This document shows, piece by piece, positions 16,348-24,488 of a stretch of 64,000 nucleotides of DNA. Each line of letters opens with the position of its first letter. Position 1 is the stretch's first letter. The notes beneath the pieces were generated by a model. It ran no database searches and had not been told where the DNA came from. It saw only the letters and a program-made list of their open reading frames with translations. This DNA is from Tsukamurella paurometabola DSM 20162. GTDB taxonomy: Bacteria; Actinomycetota; Actinomycetes; Mycobacteriales; Mycobacteriaceae. The stretch is from the NCBI RefSeq assembly GCF_000092225.1, contig NC_014158.1:1488001-1552000 (forward strand). Direction: 5' to 3'. The position numbers and the translations under genes are program-made.

Positions 16348-16788
16348 CTACCCGTGCAGCAGGCCCCGGCGCCGTAACCCGACACCGCCTGAATCGATGT
16401 GGATCTGCCAGACGGAACCTCCAGCGGACAGCACTTCTGCTAGCGCCTCTGTCCGCCCAAGTTGTGGCCCCCAGACATGCAGGGCGCCGTCAACTAGGTC
16501 CAAGAAGAAGTCGTCATCTTCAACTGCGCGCTTGATCAAATGATCCATGGTGTCGTAGTCGTCCGCCCGGATCGGGATGGCGGCACGAACGAGCACTGCC
16601 AGTCTTCGCAGGTGGCCGCCGGCCATCCGGTTGCTGTGATATCCAGATATGCCCTGGAACCAGTAGATGAGGCCCGGCTTCAGATGTGCTGGCACACCCT
16701 CGAACGGACCGTCGGGAGTTAGTCCCTTGCTTCGTCTCGAGAGCGGCTGCCATGTCATGAACGCGACGATAGACGATCGCGCAGACAT
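16348..16788 (-). pseudogene. 5' fragment of IS-interrupted Abi-like gene
   Basis: The frame encodes 146 residues, of which about 140 are original and the last (GLLHG) come from the IS end. The start is ATG 16788 or ATG 16758. Across the CGG duplication the frame rejoins exactly (GLRR-RVSTE) to the fragment at 14629-15073, restoring a protein of about 277-287 residues. The N-terminal half (IYWFQGISGYHSNRMAGGHL, later DDFFLDLVDGALHVW) has no family I can name. The C-terminal half is abortive-infection-like. It lies at the far end of the element, a usual place for defence cargo. Confidence 0.6.
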
Positions 16789-16832
16789 CTTTGGTCGTCA
16801 GCTTCAGCGCTCACGCGTTCGAATCAGGCTTC

Positions 16833-16853
16833 TGGGGCCGCGCTGGGGCCGCG
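16833..16853 (+). repeat. Tandem 11-bp repeat, candidate right arm-type site
   Basis: TGGGGCCGCG lies at 16833-16842 and 16844-16853, matching the pair at 1073-1093 in sequence, period and orientation. It is 143 bp from the right att core; the left pair is 82 bp from the left core. In the excised circle both would flank attP. Confidence 0.55.
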
Positions 16854-16995
16854 TACGCAAGCGTTTCCCCGCGTCTCGAACCGTTCGCGGTCCGTCCGTC
16901 GCCGTCTCGAAAAGCCCTGTCTAGCTGGGAGTTCGGAAACGAAAAAGGTAGCTTTCGGCTGGTCGTGTCCCACCCCTCGGGAGCCTCCGAAATAG

Positions 16996-17037
16996 CTTCC
17001 AAACTAGCTACGCGGGTTCGATTCCCGTCACCCGCTC
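16996..17037 (+). other. attR: right attachment repeat (partial tRNA-Gly)
   Basis: A 34-bp exact copy of 958-991, then A17030 in place of G992, then CCCGCTC. Only the tRNA 3' half is present; the sequence upstream does not fold as a tRNA. With A at 17030 the original acceptor stem (GCGGGTG/CACCCGC) would be perfectly paired, so this is the host-derived 3' end. Confidence 0.93.
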
Positions 17038-17043
17038 CAGAGA

Positions 17044-17074
17044 CGGCCGCCGATCTGTTTTCGATCGGCGGCCG
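17044..17074 (+). terminator. Original host terminator of tRNA-Gly, displaced 16 kb
   Basis: CGGCCGCCGATC (17044-17055) and GATCGGCGGCCG (17063-17074) form a perfect 12-bp hairpin with a 7-nt loop containing TTTT, only a few bases after the tRNA 3' end remnant. Its distance from attR matches the distance of the new terminator from the rebuilt tRNA. Confidence 0.7.
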
Positions 17075-17302
17075 CGTCGTAGCCGCCGAATGTCCTTCTC
17101 GAAGATCACTCCGTGTGTGATTTCGCAACATGAAGGCCGTATGAAGATGGCGCACCGGATGTCGCAATTGGCGCAATCGATCGGTACCGTTTGGCGCACC
17201 AGGTGGAGTACCCCGCCGTTCGAATCCGACCACGAATCGCGATCTCGTATGGCATTCGTGTGCAGGCCCCGACTTCACGCCTTGACCTCACGAGGGGAAA
17301 CT

Positions 17303-17725
17303 ATGATTGCGGTTTCATCCGAGCTCCGGCAGTACGCTGCGTTGTTCGCCAGGGTCGTCATCGGCGCGATCTTCATCGCCTATGGATGGCAGAAAGTGTT
17401 TGTGCGTGGAATCGATTCGGTTGCAGCAGGATTCGCGAGTTCAGGTGTGCCGATGCCTACCACTTCCGCCTGGGTGGCAGGTCTCGGGGAACTCGTGGGC
17501 GGTGTACTGCTCGTGGTCGGTTTCGCGATTCCCATAACCTCGGTGGTTCTCGTGGGAATCATGATCGGAGCGATCTTCTCGGTGGGGTTGAGTAAAGGGT
17601 TCTTCGACGGGGTGACGCTCCCACTCTCGCTCGCGGCGGGATTGATCGGCATTGTTGCGATTGCGGCACCGTCGCCGCTCTCTCTTGATGCGCTCATTGC
17701 GCGGAGGTCGGCCGGAATCGACTAG
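17303..17725 (+). CDS. DoxX-family membrane protein
   Basis: ATG 17303 follows GAGGGG at good spacing and gives 140 residues. Four hydrophobic segments and the N-terminal ARVVIGAIFIAYGWQKVF signature fit the DoxX family (four-helix membrane proteins; the mycobacterial member takes part in a redox-stress complex). A specific role here is not evident. It is the first host gene beyond the element. The 17079-17302 gap holds nothing I recognise apart from a ribosome site. Confidence 0.85.
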   Translation: MIAVSSELRQYAALFARVVIGAIFIAYGWQKVFVRGIDSVAAGFASSGVPMPTTSAWVAGLGELVGGVLLVVGFAIPITSVVLVGIMIGAIFSVGLSKGFFDGVTLPLSLAAGLIGIVAIAAPSPLSLDALIARRSAGID

Positions 17726-17806
17726 CGTCGTCGTCATCGACCTGGTGATGCGCGCGAGGTCAGCAGTTCACTTGTGTGGATCGTTCGTGCCGGGCACGAT
17801 GCTTGC

Positions 17807-19126
17807 GTGAGCAATAACGATGGCAGCCCAGACCCCGGCCGACACGAGCAGACCGGCTCATCGAACGAGGTCCAGCAAGACGGTGCACAATGGCCGCACC
17901 ATCCTGGGGCGGAGTCGCACGCCGGGTACCCGGCATCGGGGCCCGTCCCGCCGCAGCCCGGGTATCCGCACGCCGAGTACCGGGGTTACCTGCCGCAAGG
18001 ATTCCCGAACCCCAGTCAGGGCTCCCCACAGTCCGGCCACGGCGCACCGTCGGGCTACCAGGCCGGATATCCGCAGCCGCGACAGGTCCCTCCCGGCTAC
18101 GGCCAGCCGGGCTACCCACCGAGCTACTACGGCTGGGGCGCACCGTCGGCCCCGGAACCAGGTTCCATCCCTCTCCGACCGCTCAACGTGGGGGAGATCT
18201 ACAACGGAGCGTTCGCGGCGATCCGTGCGAATCCCGGTGTGATGATCGGGTTCACCGCGATCATCGTGGTGGTGTCCCAGGTCCTCACGTTTCTGGCTCA
18301 GATCCCGCTCACCGCTGTGTCGGTCGATACCGGTTCCGACGATGACTCCGCGATTCTCGCGAACTCCATGGCGTCACTGGCTGTCTCGCTCGGCATGTCG
18401 CTGATCACCGCGCTCGCGACGACGATCCTCACCGGCATGCTCACGGTGGTGGTGGCGAGATCGGTTCTCGGCGACAGGACCGATGCTGGATCGGCCTGGC
18501 GTGCTCTCAAGCCCCGCCTGTGGCCCTTGATCGGACTGGTCGTGATCCAGGGACTGATCTACCTGGTTCCCACCATGCTGCTGATCGCGATGCTGGTGCT
18601 GGTGCTCGGCGGCAGCTGGGCGGCCGCGGCGATCCTGGCGGTTCTCGGACTCGTTCTCGTCTTCGTCGTCATGCTGGGCCTGATGCCCGCTTTCGCCCTG
18701 GCGACGGCGGCGGTCGTGCTCGAAGGCCGGGGTCCGATCGATTCGCTGCGACGAGGATTCCAGCTGCAACGACCAGGGTACTGGCGCCTCCTCGGCATCT
18801 TGGTGCTCACGTATCTGATCACCTCGATCGTTGCGGGCATCATCGCGATTCCCTTCAGTGTTGGCACCATCTTCTCGGCGGGCGATGGTTCGCTCGACAA
18901 CATCACCGGCTCGTCGGTGTTGGGGCTCGGACTCACCGCGATCGCCGGCGTAATCGGCAGCATCATCACCATGCCCTTCCTCTCGGCTGTGCAGACACTG
19001 CTCTACACCGACCAGCGCATGCGCACGGAGCGGTTCGACCTGGTGCTGCAATCCGCCTCCGTTCACCAGACGCAGACCGGTATCCCGATCGGACCGGCGG
19101 TGTGGATGCCGCAGCGGCCGTTGTGA
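17807..19126 (+). CDS. Pro/Gly/Tyr-rich N-terminus plus multi-pass membrane protein (DUF7544/GDPD-membrane-like)
   Basis: GTG 17807 is chosen; the frame is open to 17774. It has 439 residues. The first 120 are a low-complexity Pro-Gly-Tyr-Gln repeat region (repeated GYP), likely disordered and cytoplasmic. A short conserved segment (PLRPLNVGEIYNGAFAAIRANPGV) and about six long membrane helices follow. The LNVGEIYNGAF start and RGFQLQRPGYWRLLGILVL motif resemble the membrane domain attached to some glycerophosphodiesterases and actinobacterial DUF7544/DUF7847 proteins. No catalytic domain is present, so it is perhaps a membrane organiser. Confidence 0.75.
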   Translation: MSNNDGSPDPGRHEQTGSSNEVQQDGAQWPHHPGAESHAGYPASGPVPPQPGYPHAEYRGYLPQGFPNPSQGSPQSGHGAPSGYQAGYPQPRQVPPGYGQPGYPPSYYGWGAPSAPEPGSIPLRPLNVGEIYNGAFAAIRANPGVMIGFTAIIVVVSQVLTFLAQIPLTAVSVDTGSDDDSAILANSMASLAVSLGMSLITALATTILTGMLTVVVARSVLGDRTDAGSAWRALKPRLWPLIGLVVIQGLIYLVPTMLLIAMLVLVLGGSWAAAAILAVLGLVLVFVVMLGLMPAFALATAAVVLEGRGPIDSLRRGFQLQRPGYWRLLGILVLTYLITSIVAGIIAIPFSVGTIFSAGDGSLDNITGSSVLGLGLTAIAGVIGSIITMPFLSAVQTLLYTDQRMRTERFDLVLQSASVHQTQTGIPIGPAVWMPQRPL

Positions 19127-19142
19127 TCTCGGTGTAGATATT

Positions 19143-19176
19143 CCTGACGGTTCCTTGACGTCAAGGAACCGTCAGG
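19143..19176. promoter_or_regulatory. 34-bp perfect palindrome before the APC permease
   Basis: CCTGACGGTTCCTTGACG followed by its exact complement gives 17-bp half-sites with no loop. It starts 17 bp after the previous stop. Absence of a loop and T tract argues for a dimeric regulator's operator; a bidirectional terminator or cruciform is the alternative. Confidence 0.6.
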
Positions 19177-19224
19177 GTGGCACTCGGCGTCCCCACGCGG
19201 CCGCAGACTCGATCGGTGAGTCTG

Positions 19225-20589
19225 ATGCTGCGTACCGAACGACCCCCGCTGGACGCCCCCGAACGGCGTCGGCTGACCACCTCGTCCGGACTCGCCGGCC
19301 TGTCCCTCGACGCGATGGCCTCGGTCGCCTACGGTCCCGAGGCGATCGCCCTCGTGCTCGCGACAGCCGGCACCGTCGGGCTCGGGTTCACCCTGCCCGT
19401 GAGCGCGGCGATCGTCGTCCTGCTCGTGGTCCTGGTGTTCTCCTATCGGCAGGTGATCCGGGCCTACCCGCAGGGCGGTGGCTCCTACGGCGTCGCTCGG
19501 GCCCGGCTCGGTCGGCCCGCTGCACTGCTCGCCGCAGCGTCACTCGTGATCGATTACGTGCTCAACGTCGCGGTCTCCGTGGCCGCCGGCGTCGCGGCGC
19601 TCGCCTCCGCGGTCCCGGAGACCCGGCCCTATCTGGTGGAGATCAGTCTCCTCGTGCTCGCGGTGATCACCGCATTGAACCTGCGCGGGCTCACCGCGAG
19701 CGCATATGCGCTCGCCGTCCCGACCATCCTGTTCGTGGGATCGGTACTCACCGTGATCGCCGTCGGCCTCCTCACCGGCGGGCAGCCGATGGCCCCGGCC
19801 GTGCCTCCCGAAGCCACCCAGACGGTGGGAGTCCTCCTGCTGCTCAAGGCCTTCGCGAGCGGCTGCTCCGCCCTCACCGGTGTCGAGGCGATCGCAAACG
19901 CCGTCCCCGAGTTCCGGCAACCCCGAGTGCGGCGCGCACAGCGCACCGAGGTGATCCTGGGTGTCCTGCTCGGCTCCATGATGCTCGGTATCGCCGCCCT
20001 CATCGAGCAGTATGGCGTGGTCCCACAGGACGGAGTGACGGTGCTCGCCCAGGTCGCCGAGGGCTCACTCGGCCACGGTGTGGGGTACTTCCTGGTGCAG
20101 GGCGCCACTGTGTTGCTACTCGCCCTCGCCGCGAACACCTCGTTCGGCGGCCTCCCCACGCTGCTGTGCGTGGTTGCCCGCGACGGCTACCTGCCGGCCG
20201 CGCTCAGTCGCCGCAACGAGCGCGGCGTCTACACCGTGAGTGTGCTGGCGCTGGCCGCGACCGCCGCGATCCTGCTGGTGATCTCCGGCGCCGATATGAA
20301 CGCACTCGTTCCCTTGTTCGCCATCGGCGTGTTCGTCGGCTTCACCATCGCCCAGGCCGGCATGGTGCGGCACTGGATACTCGCGCGCGGTACCTACTGG
20401 CAACTGCGCGCCGCGCTCAACGGCTTCGGCGCCCTAATGACCGGTAGCGCTGCCGTGGTGGTGCTGGCCATGAAGTTCACCGCCGGCGCATGGACGATCG
20501 CCCTCGTCCTCGCCGTGCTCGTCGGGTCCATGGCCCGGTACCGTCGCCGCCGGAACGACGTGTTCGGCGTCGTCGACAACGGCTGTTGA
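19225..20589 (+). CDS. APC-superfamily amino-acid permease
   Basis: From ATG 19225 it has about 454 residues; GTG 19216 or GTG 19177 are alternatives. It has about twelve membrane segments. The first contains SSGLAGLSLDAMASVAYGPEA, with the helix-breaking glycine/serine segment typical of APC transporters, then YPQGGGSYG. It is probably a proton-coupled amino-acid or polyamine carrier in the cytoplasmic membrane, substrate not readable. The palindrome at 19143-19176 lies just upstream. Its 3' end overlaps the convergent acyltransferase frame by 156 bp. Confidence 0.85.
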   Translation: MLRTERPPLDAPERRRLTTSSGLAGLSLDAMASVAYGPEAIALVLATAGTVGLGFTLPVSAAIVVLLVVLVFSYRQVIRAYPQGGGSYGVARARLGRPAALLAAASLVIDYVLNVAVSVAAGVAALASAVPETRPYLVEISLLVLAVITALNLRGLTASAYALAVPTILFVGSVLTVIAVGLLTGGQPMAPAVPPEATQTVGVLLLLKAFASGCSALTGVEAIANAVPEFRQPRVRRAQRTEVILGVLLGSMMLGIAALIEQYGVVPQDGVTVLAQVAEGSLGHGVGYFLVQGATVLLLALAANTSFGGLPTLLCVVARDGYLPAALSRRNERGVYTVSVLALAATAAILLVISGADMNALVPLFAIGVFVGFTIAQAGMVRHWILARGTYWQLRAALNGFGALMTGSAAVVVLAMKFTAGAWTIALVLAVLVGSMARYRRRRNDVFGVVDNGC

Positions 20590-21816
20590 GCTCGTCGCGG
20601 GATTGCGCCTGCGGCGGCGCAGCGGGATCCGGTCCCGCGCCACCACCCAGCGACTGATCGGGGTCCGCAGCACCGTATCGATGAACACCAAAGAGATCGC
20701 GAGAACCACCGCGACCAGCGTCAGGGTCCGCAGGATCGCCGAGCCCGGGAACCACTCGTAGAGGAGCGGGTAGAAGCCCAGGTAGTTCAGAAGGTCGAGC
20801 ACGAGCGGGTGCACCGCGAAAGCGCCGAACGCCCGGATAGTGGCGTAGGAGACCACGCGTTCACCGACCGGCAGTCCCGCCGAGCGCATGTCGTCCCACT
20901 TCATCGCCGCGAGCCACAGCAGGATAAGACCCCCGACGAGCCACGGCAAGAGCGTGGGATTCCAGGCCGATGTGGCGGGCTCGGGAACGTCACCGGGATC
21001 CGTCGCGCGCAGGAAGGCGACGATGCTGAACGTCGCGGCCAGGGCGCACACGATGACTACGGGGATCGCCCGCGCACGTAGCCACGACGACACTGCGTCC
21101 TGGTGCTGCGCGGCGAGCATGCCGATCGCGATGAACAGCACGTACATCGGCAGCAGCTTCCACATGTGGTTGAACAGCGTCTCCCACCCACGCCCCTCGG
21201 GCTCCGGGAAGTACTGATAGAAGGCGAACACCGCCAACTGGATGACCGCCGCGGCGGACAGCACCATCCAGGGGTGCCCCGATGTGCGCTTCATGAACCG
21301 GGCCAGCCACGGGAAGACCAGATAGATCTGCATCGAGATCAGGAGGAAGTACAGCTGGTACTTGGCATCGCCGGTCAACGCGGTGCGCACCATATCGCCG
21401 GCGAACCTCCCGGGCGATGGGAACGGATCTCCCTCGATCAGAAGATGATCGGTGAACGAATAGACCACCGTCCACACCAGGTACGGAGCCACGACCAGCC
21501 CAAAGCGGCGGCGCCAGAACTCGGTGGGCGACATCTCGCGCCCGCGCATGCTGAGCACGAGGACGAAGAGAGTGACCGCCACGAATCCGTAGCGCGTGAG
21601 GTGCAGCAGCGTTGCGAGAAGCCCGGCCGGCCGCACCACGTCGGGCGTGAAGTTGATGTAGTTCACGCAGTGTGCGACCACCACACCCGTGAAGAGCAGT
21701 ACGCGCACCAGGTCAGCGGTGAGTGCCCTGCGGGGCTTCGCGCTGACGGGAGCCTGGCCGGGGGACGCTTGTGACTTCTTATCGTGTATCGACGTTCTGC
21801 TCCACCCGCGTGCCAC
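20434..21816 (-). CDS. Membrane acyltransferase (acyltransferase 3 family)
   Basis: The protein has 460 residues and about ten membrane helices. The first helix region contains RVLLFTGVVVAHCVNYI, in the place of the H-x-x-x-D/H motif of Acyltransferase_3, and the RYGFVAVTLFVLVLSM stretch fits the same family. Such enzymes O-acylate cell-surface sugars or lipids at the inner membrane. The final 50 residues are Gly/His/Asp-rich and lie wholly antisense to the permease gene, so they may be a nonconserved tail. No other frame offers an earlier stop nearby. Confidence 0.82.
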   Translation of the reverse strand: MARGWSRTSIHDKKSQASPGQAPVSAKPRRALTADLVRVLLFTGVVVAHCVNYINFTPDVVRPAGLLATLLHLTRYGFVAVTLFVLVLSMRGREMSPTEFWRRRFGLVVAPYLVWTVVYSFTDHLLIEGDPFPSPGRFAGDMVRTALTGDAKYQLYFLLISMQIYLVFPWLARFMKRTSGHPWMVLSAAAVIQLAVFAFYQYFPEPEGRGWETLFNHMWKLLPMYVLFIAIGMLAAQHQDAVSSWLRARAIPVVIVCALAATFSIVAFLRATDPGDVPEPATSAWNPTLLPWLVGGLILLWLAAMKWDDMRSAGLPVGERVVSYATIRAFGAFAVHPLVLDLLNYLGFYPLLYEWFPGSAILRTLTLVAVVLAISLVFIDTVLRTPISRWVVARDRIPLRRRRRNPATSSTAVVDDAEHVVPAATVPGHGPDEHGEDEGDRPCAGGELHGQHHHGSATGH

Positions 21817-21959
21817 GCGCCCTGGGCTGCGTCTTCACCCTGGACTTCTCGATTCGTTGGTGAGAAATCCTACTCGAATACATGTGAGATACCACTATCG
21901 GCGTGCGGTGAGGTGCGTAATCGTTTGAAACCGTGTGCCGCGGCGGACACGATCTACGC

Positions 21960-22472
21960 ATGACCGCGTACGAGATCCGTCGTGTTCGTGAGGGCGACGC
22001 CGCTCGCCTCGCCGTAGTGCACGTCGCCGTCTGGAAGGCGACCTACCCGGGGATGGTCGACGGTGCCCGGCTCGAAGGACTGACTCCCGCGGACCGCGTA
22101 CCGGGCTGGGAGGCGATCATCGCGCAAGCGGAGGACGCCGAAGCGCGCGGTATCCGGACCCGCTGCGTCGTCGACATCGCGAGCGGCGAGATCGTCGGGA
22201 TGGCCACCGGTGGGCCGGCCCGCGACGCCCCGGCGCCGACCACCACCCAGCTGTGGTCCCTCAACCTGCTTCCCGCACACCACGGGACGGGCGCCGCCGC
22301 CGCACTGCTCGACGCGGTGCTCACGCCAGGCACGCCGGCCTACCTATGGCTGGCCGCAGGGAACGAGCGCGCACTCGCCTTCTATCGCAAACACGGCTTC
22401 GAACTCGACGGTGCCGAGCAGCACGATCAGGCCTGGGCCTGCCACGAGCTCCGGATGGTGCGAGAGAGCTGA
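21960..22472 (+). CDS. GNAT-family N-acetyltransferase
   Basis: ATG 21960 gives 170 residues. It begins YEIRRVREGDAARLAVVHVAVWKATYPGM, a common GNAT opening (AVxxxxWxxxYxG). The acetyl-CoA loop is LLPAHHGTGAAAALLDAVL (Q/RxxGxG/A-like), and NERALAFYRKHGFELDG closes the fold. The substrate is unknown. Little space for a leader suggests leaderless translation. Confidence 0.88.
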   Translation: MTAYEIRRVREGDAARLAVVHVAVWKATYPGMVDGARLEGLTPADRVPGWEAIIAQAEDAEARGIRTRCVVDIASGEIVGMATGGPARDAPAPTTTQLWSLNLLPAHHGTGAAAALLDAVLTPGTPAYLWLAAGNERALAFYRKHGFELDGAEQHDQAWACHELRMVRES

Positions 22473-22543
22473 TCGCCGCTCCTTGACTGTGCCCCGACGG
22501 CATGGTTTCCCATGGATGTCGACAGCGACGAAAGGGAGCCGCC

Positions 22544-24488
22544 ATGACCGCCACGACACCCACCGGAGCCATTCGACCCCGCCGGATCGAGGTCGAGGAG
22601 TTCTTCGCGGACCCGGAGTTCTCCGGCGCCTCGATCTCGCCCGGTGGGAACCGGATCGCTTATCTCGCACCGAAATATGGACGCACCCAGGTGTGGGTCC
22701 GCGGTATCGAAGAGACCCACGACGAGGCAGTGTGCGTGACCCGCGACGAGCGCCGGGGCATCAAGACCTACTACTGGACCGACGATCCCCGCTGGCTCCT
22801 GTACCGCCAGGACACCGATGGTAACGAGGACTGGCACATCTACCGCGTCGACCTCGACGCCCCCGAGGACCCCGCCGTCGATCTCACCCCCATGGCGCCG
22901 GGCTCCCGGGTGGTGGGCGCCGATCTGATGCGCACCAAGCCCGGGCATCTGCTCGTGGGGATGAACCCGGACCCGATGGTCTTCGGCCTGTACACCGTCG
23001 AGATCGCGACCGGGGAGACGACGCTGGTCCGAGAGAGTCCCGCCGACAGTCTGGCCGGCACCGTCTTCGGCCGAGAGACCGAGGAGCGGTTCTTCTCGAA
23101 GCAGGCCGAGAACGGCGATCACGAGTTCTACGCGATCGACGAGTCGGGGGAGCGGCGGCTGATCCTGCGCCTGAACGGCCCCGAGTACCCGATCGGCCCG
23201 TATCCGATGTTCCCGAGCGCCGACGGCGACGCCCTGATCATCGGCATGCACCAGGACGGCATCGACGAGACGCGCCTGGTGCGCGTCGACCACTCCGGCG
23301 AGCAGACAGAGCTCGCGGCCCTGCCGGGCCGGAACCTGTGCACCATGGGCTGGGCATCGGAGGACTTCGGCTTACCCCGAAACCGTGTTCCTGAGCAGTC
23401 GCACCGGCGACGTGACCGCGGCCCGGTTCGTGGGCGACCGGCCCCACATCGAGCCGATCGACCCGCACTTCGCTGAGGTGTACGCGGAACTGTCGAAGCT
23501 CTCCGACGGGGTTGTCGGGGCGGTCTCCTCCGACGAGACCGAGCAGCGATGGGTGGTGAGCTTCCTGCACGATCGAGACCCGGGCGCCACCTACTTCTAC
23601 GACCACGGCACGGGGGAGAGCCGGCTGCTGTTCCGAGCGCACCCGTCGCTCGACCCGGCCGATCTCGCGCCGATGACGGCGGTGCACCTCACCGCCCGCG
23701 ACGGGCTTCCGTTGCACGGCTTCCTCACGCTTCCGGTCGGCGAAGAGCCGGCGAACCTGCCGCTGGTGTTGCTGGTACACGGTGGGCCCTGGGCGCACGA
23801 CCTGTGGAACTTCAGCAACGAGGTGCAATTCCTGGCCAACCGCGGCTACGCCGTGCTCCAGGTCAACTTCCGCGGGTCCACCGGCTACGGACGCCGGCAC
23901 ATCACCTCCGCGATCAAGCAGCTCGCGGGAACGATGCAGGACGACCTGATCGACGCCGCCGAGTGGGCCGTCGGCCAGGGCTACGCCGACCCGGATCGGA
24001 TCGCCATCTTCGGCGGTTCCTACGGCGGCTACGCCACCCTGGTGGGGGTCACGTCCACGCCCGACTACTTCGCGGCCGCAGTCGACTACGTGGGCGTCTC
24101 CAGCCTGGTGAAGTTCATGGAGGACCTGCCGCCCTTCGTGCGTCCGCACCTGCAGAACAGCTGGATCACCTACGCCGGCGATCCCGACGTTCCCGAACAG
24201 CGGGCCGATATGCTGGCCCGCTCACCGATCGAGAAAGTCGACGAGATCCGCACTCCGCTGCTGGTGTTGCAGGGCGCCAACGATGTCCGGGTGCGGCAGA
24301 CGGAGTCCGATGCCATCGTCGAATCGCTTCGTGCGAGGGGTGTGCCCGTTGAGTACTTCGTGGCGCAGGACGAGGGCCATCACTTCACCAACCCCGAGAA
24401 TCTGTTCACCATGTACCGGCTGATCGACGAGCACTTCGAGCAGCACCTGCGCACCGGAAAGGCGGCGCGGGTCACTCCCAGCGCGTGA
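22544..24488 (+). pseudogene. S9 prolyl-oligopeptidase-type peptidase, single-base frameshift
   Basis: ATG 22544 follows AAAGGGAG. The first 275 codons encode a beta-propeller, ending WASEDFG. The frame then shifts: an extra T at 23372 or 23373 separates GGC from TACCCCGAAACCGTG, and the second frame continues YPETVFLSSRTGDV through a full alpha/beta-hydrolase domain. Removing one base gives about 647 residues. The catalytic triad is intact: Ser in GGSYGGY (codon 24018), Asp in GAND (24282) and His in EGHHF (24378-24383). It would cleave short peptides, often after proline. Either a recent null mutation or a sequence error. Confidence 0.85.

Larger units (their letters stand above)
15074..16366 (-). 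mobile_element. IS3-family insertion sequence, copy 2 (1293 bp)
   Basis: It has the same 25-bp perfect inverted repeats and same length as copy 1, in the same orientation, and is flanked by a different 3-bp duplication, CGG (15071-15073 and 16367-16369). It splits the Abi-like gene. Together the copies bracket 4.1 kb containing the capsid operon. Confidence 0.97.

Noticed and set aside
9661-16366. Composite transposon as a single mobile unit
   Set aside because: The two IS copies have different target duplications and each breaks a separate gene of the element, so they arrived independently.
17180-17240. T-arm-like GTTCGAATCC suggesting another tRNA just after attR
   Set aside because: The flanking bases do not pair as a T-stem, and no acceptor, D- or anticodon arm can be built at the right distances.
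22427-23293. Minus-strand open frame antisense to the S9 peptidase
   Set aside because: Shadow of the peptidase propeller-coding frame; no conserved motif.
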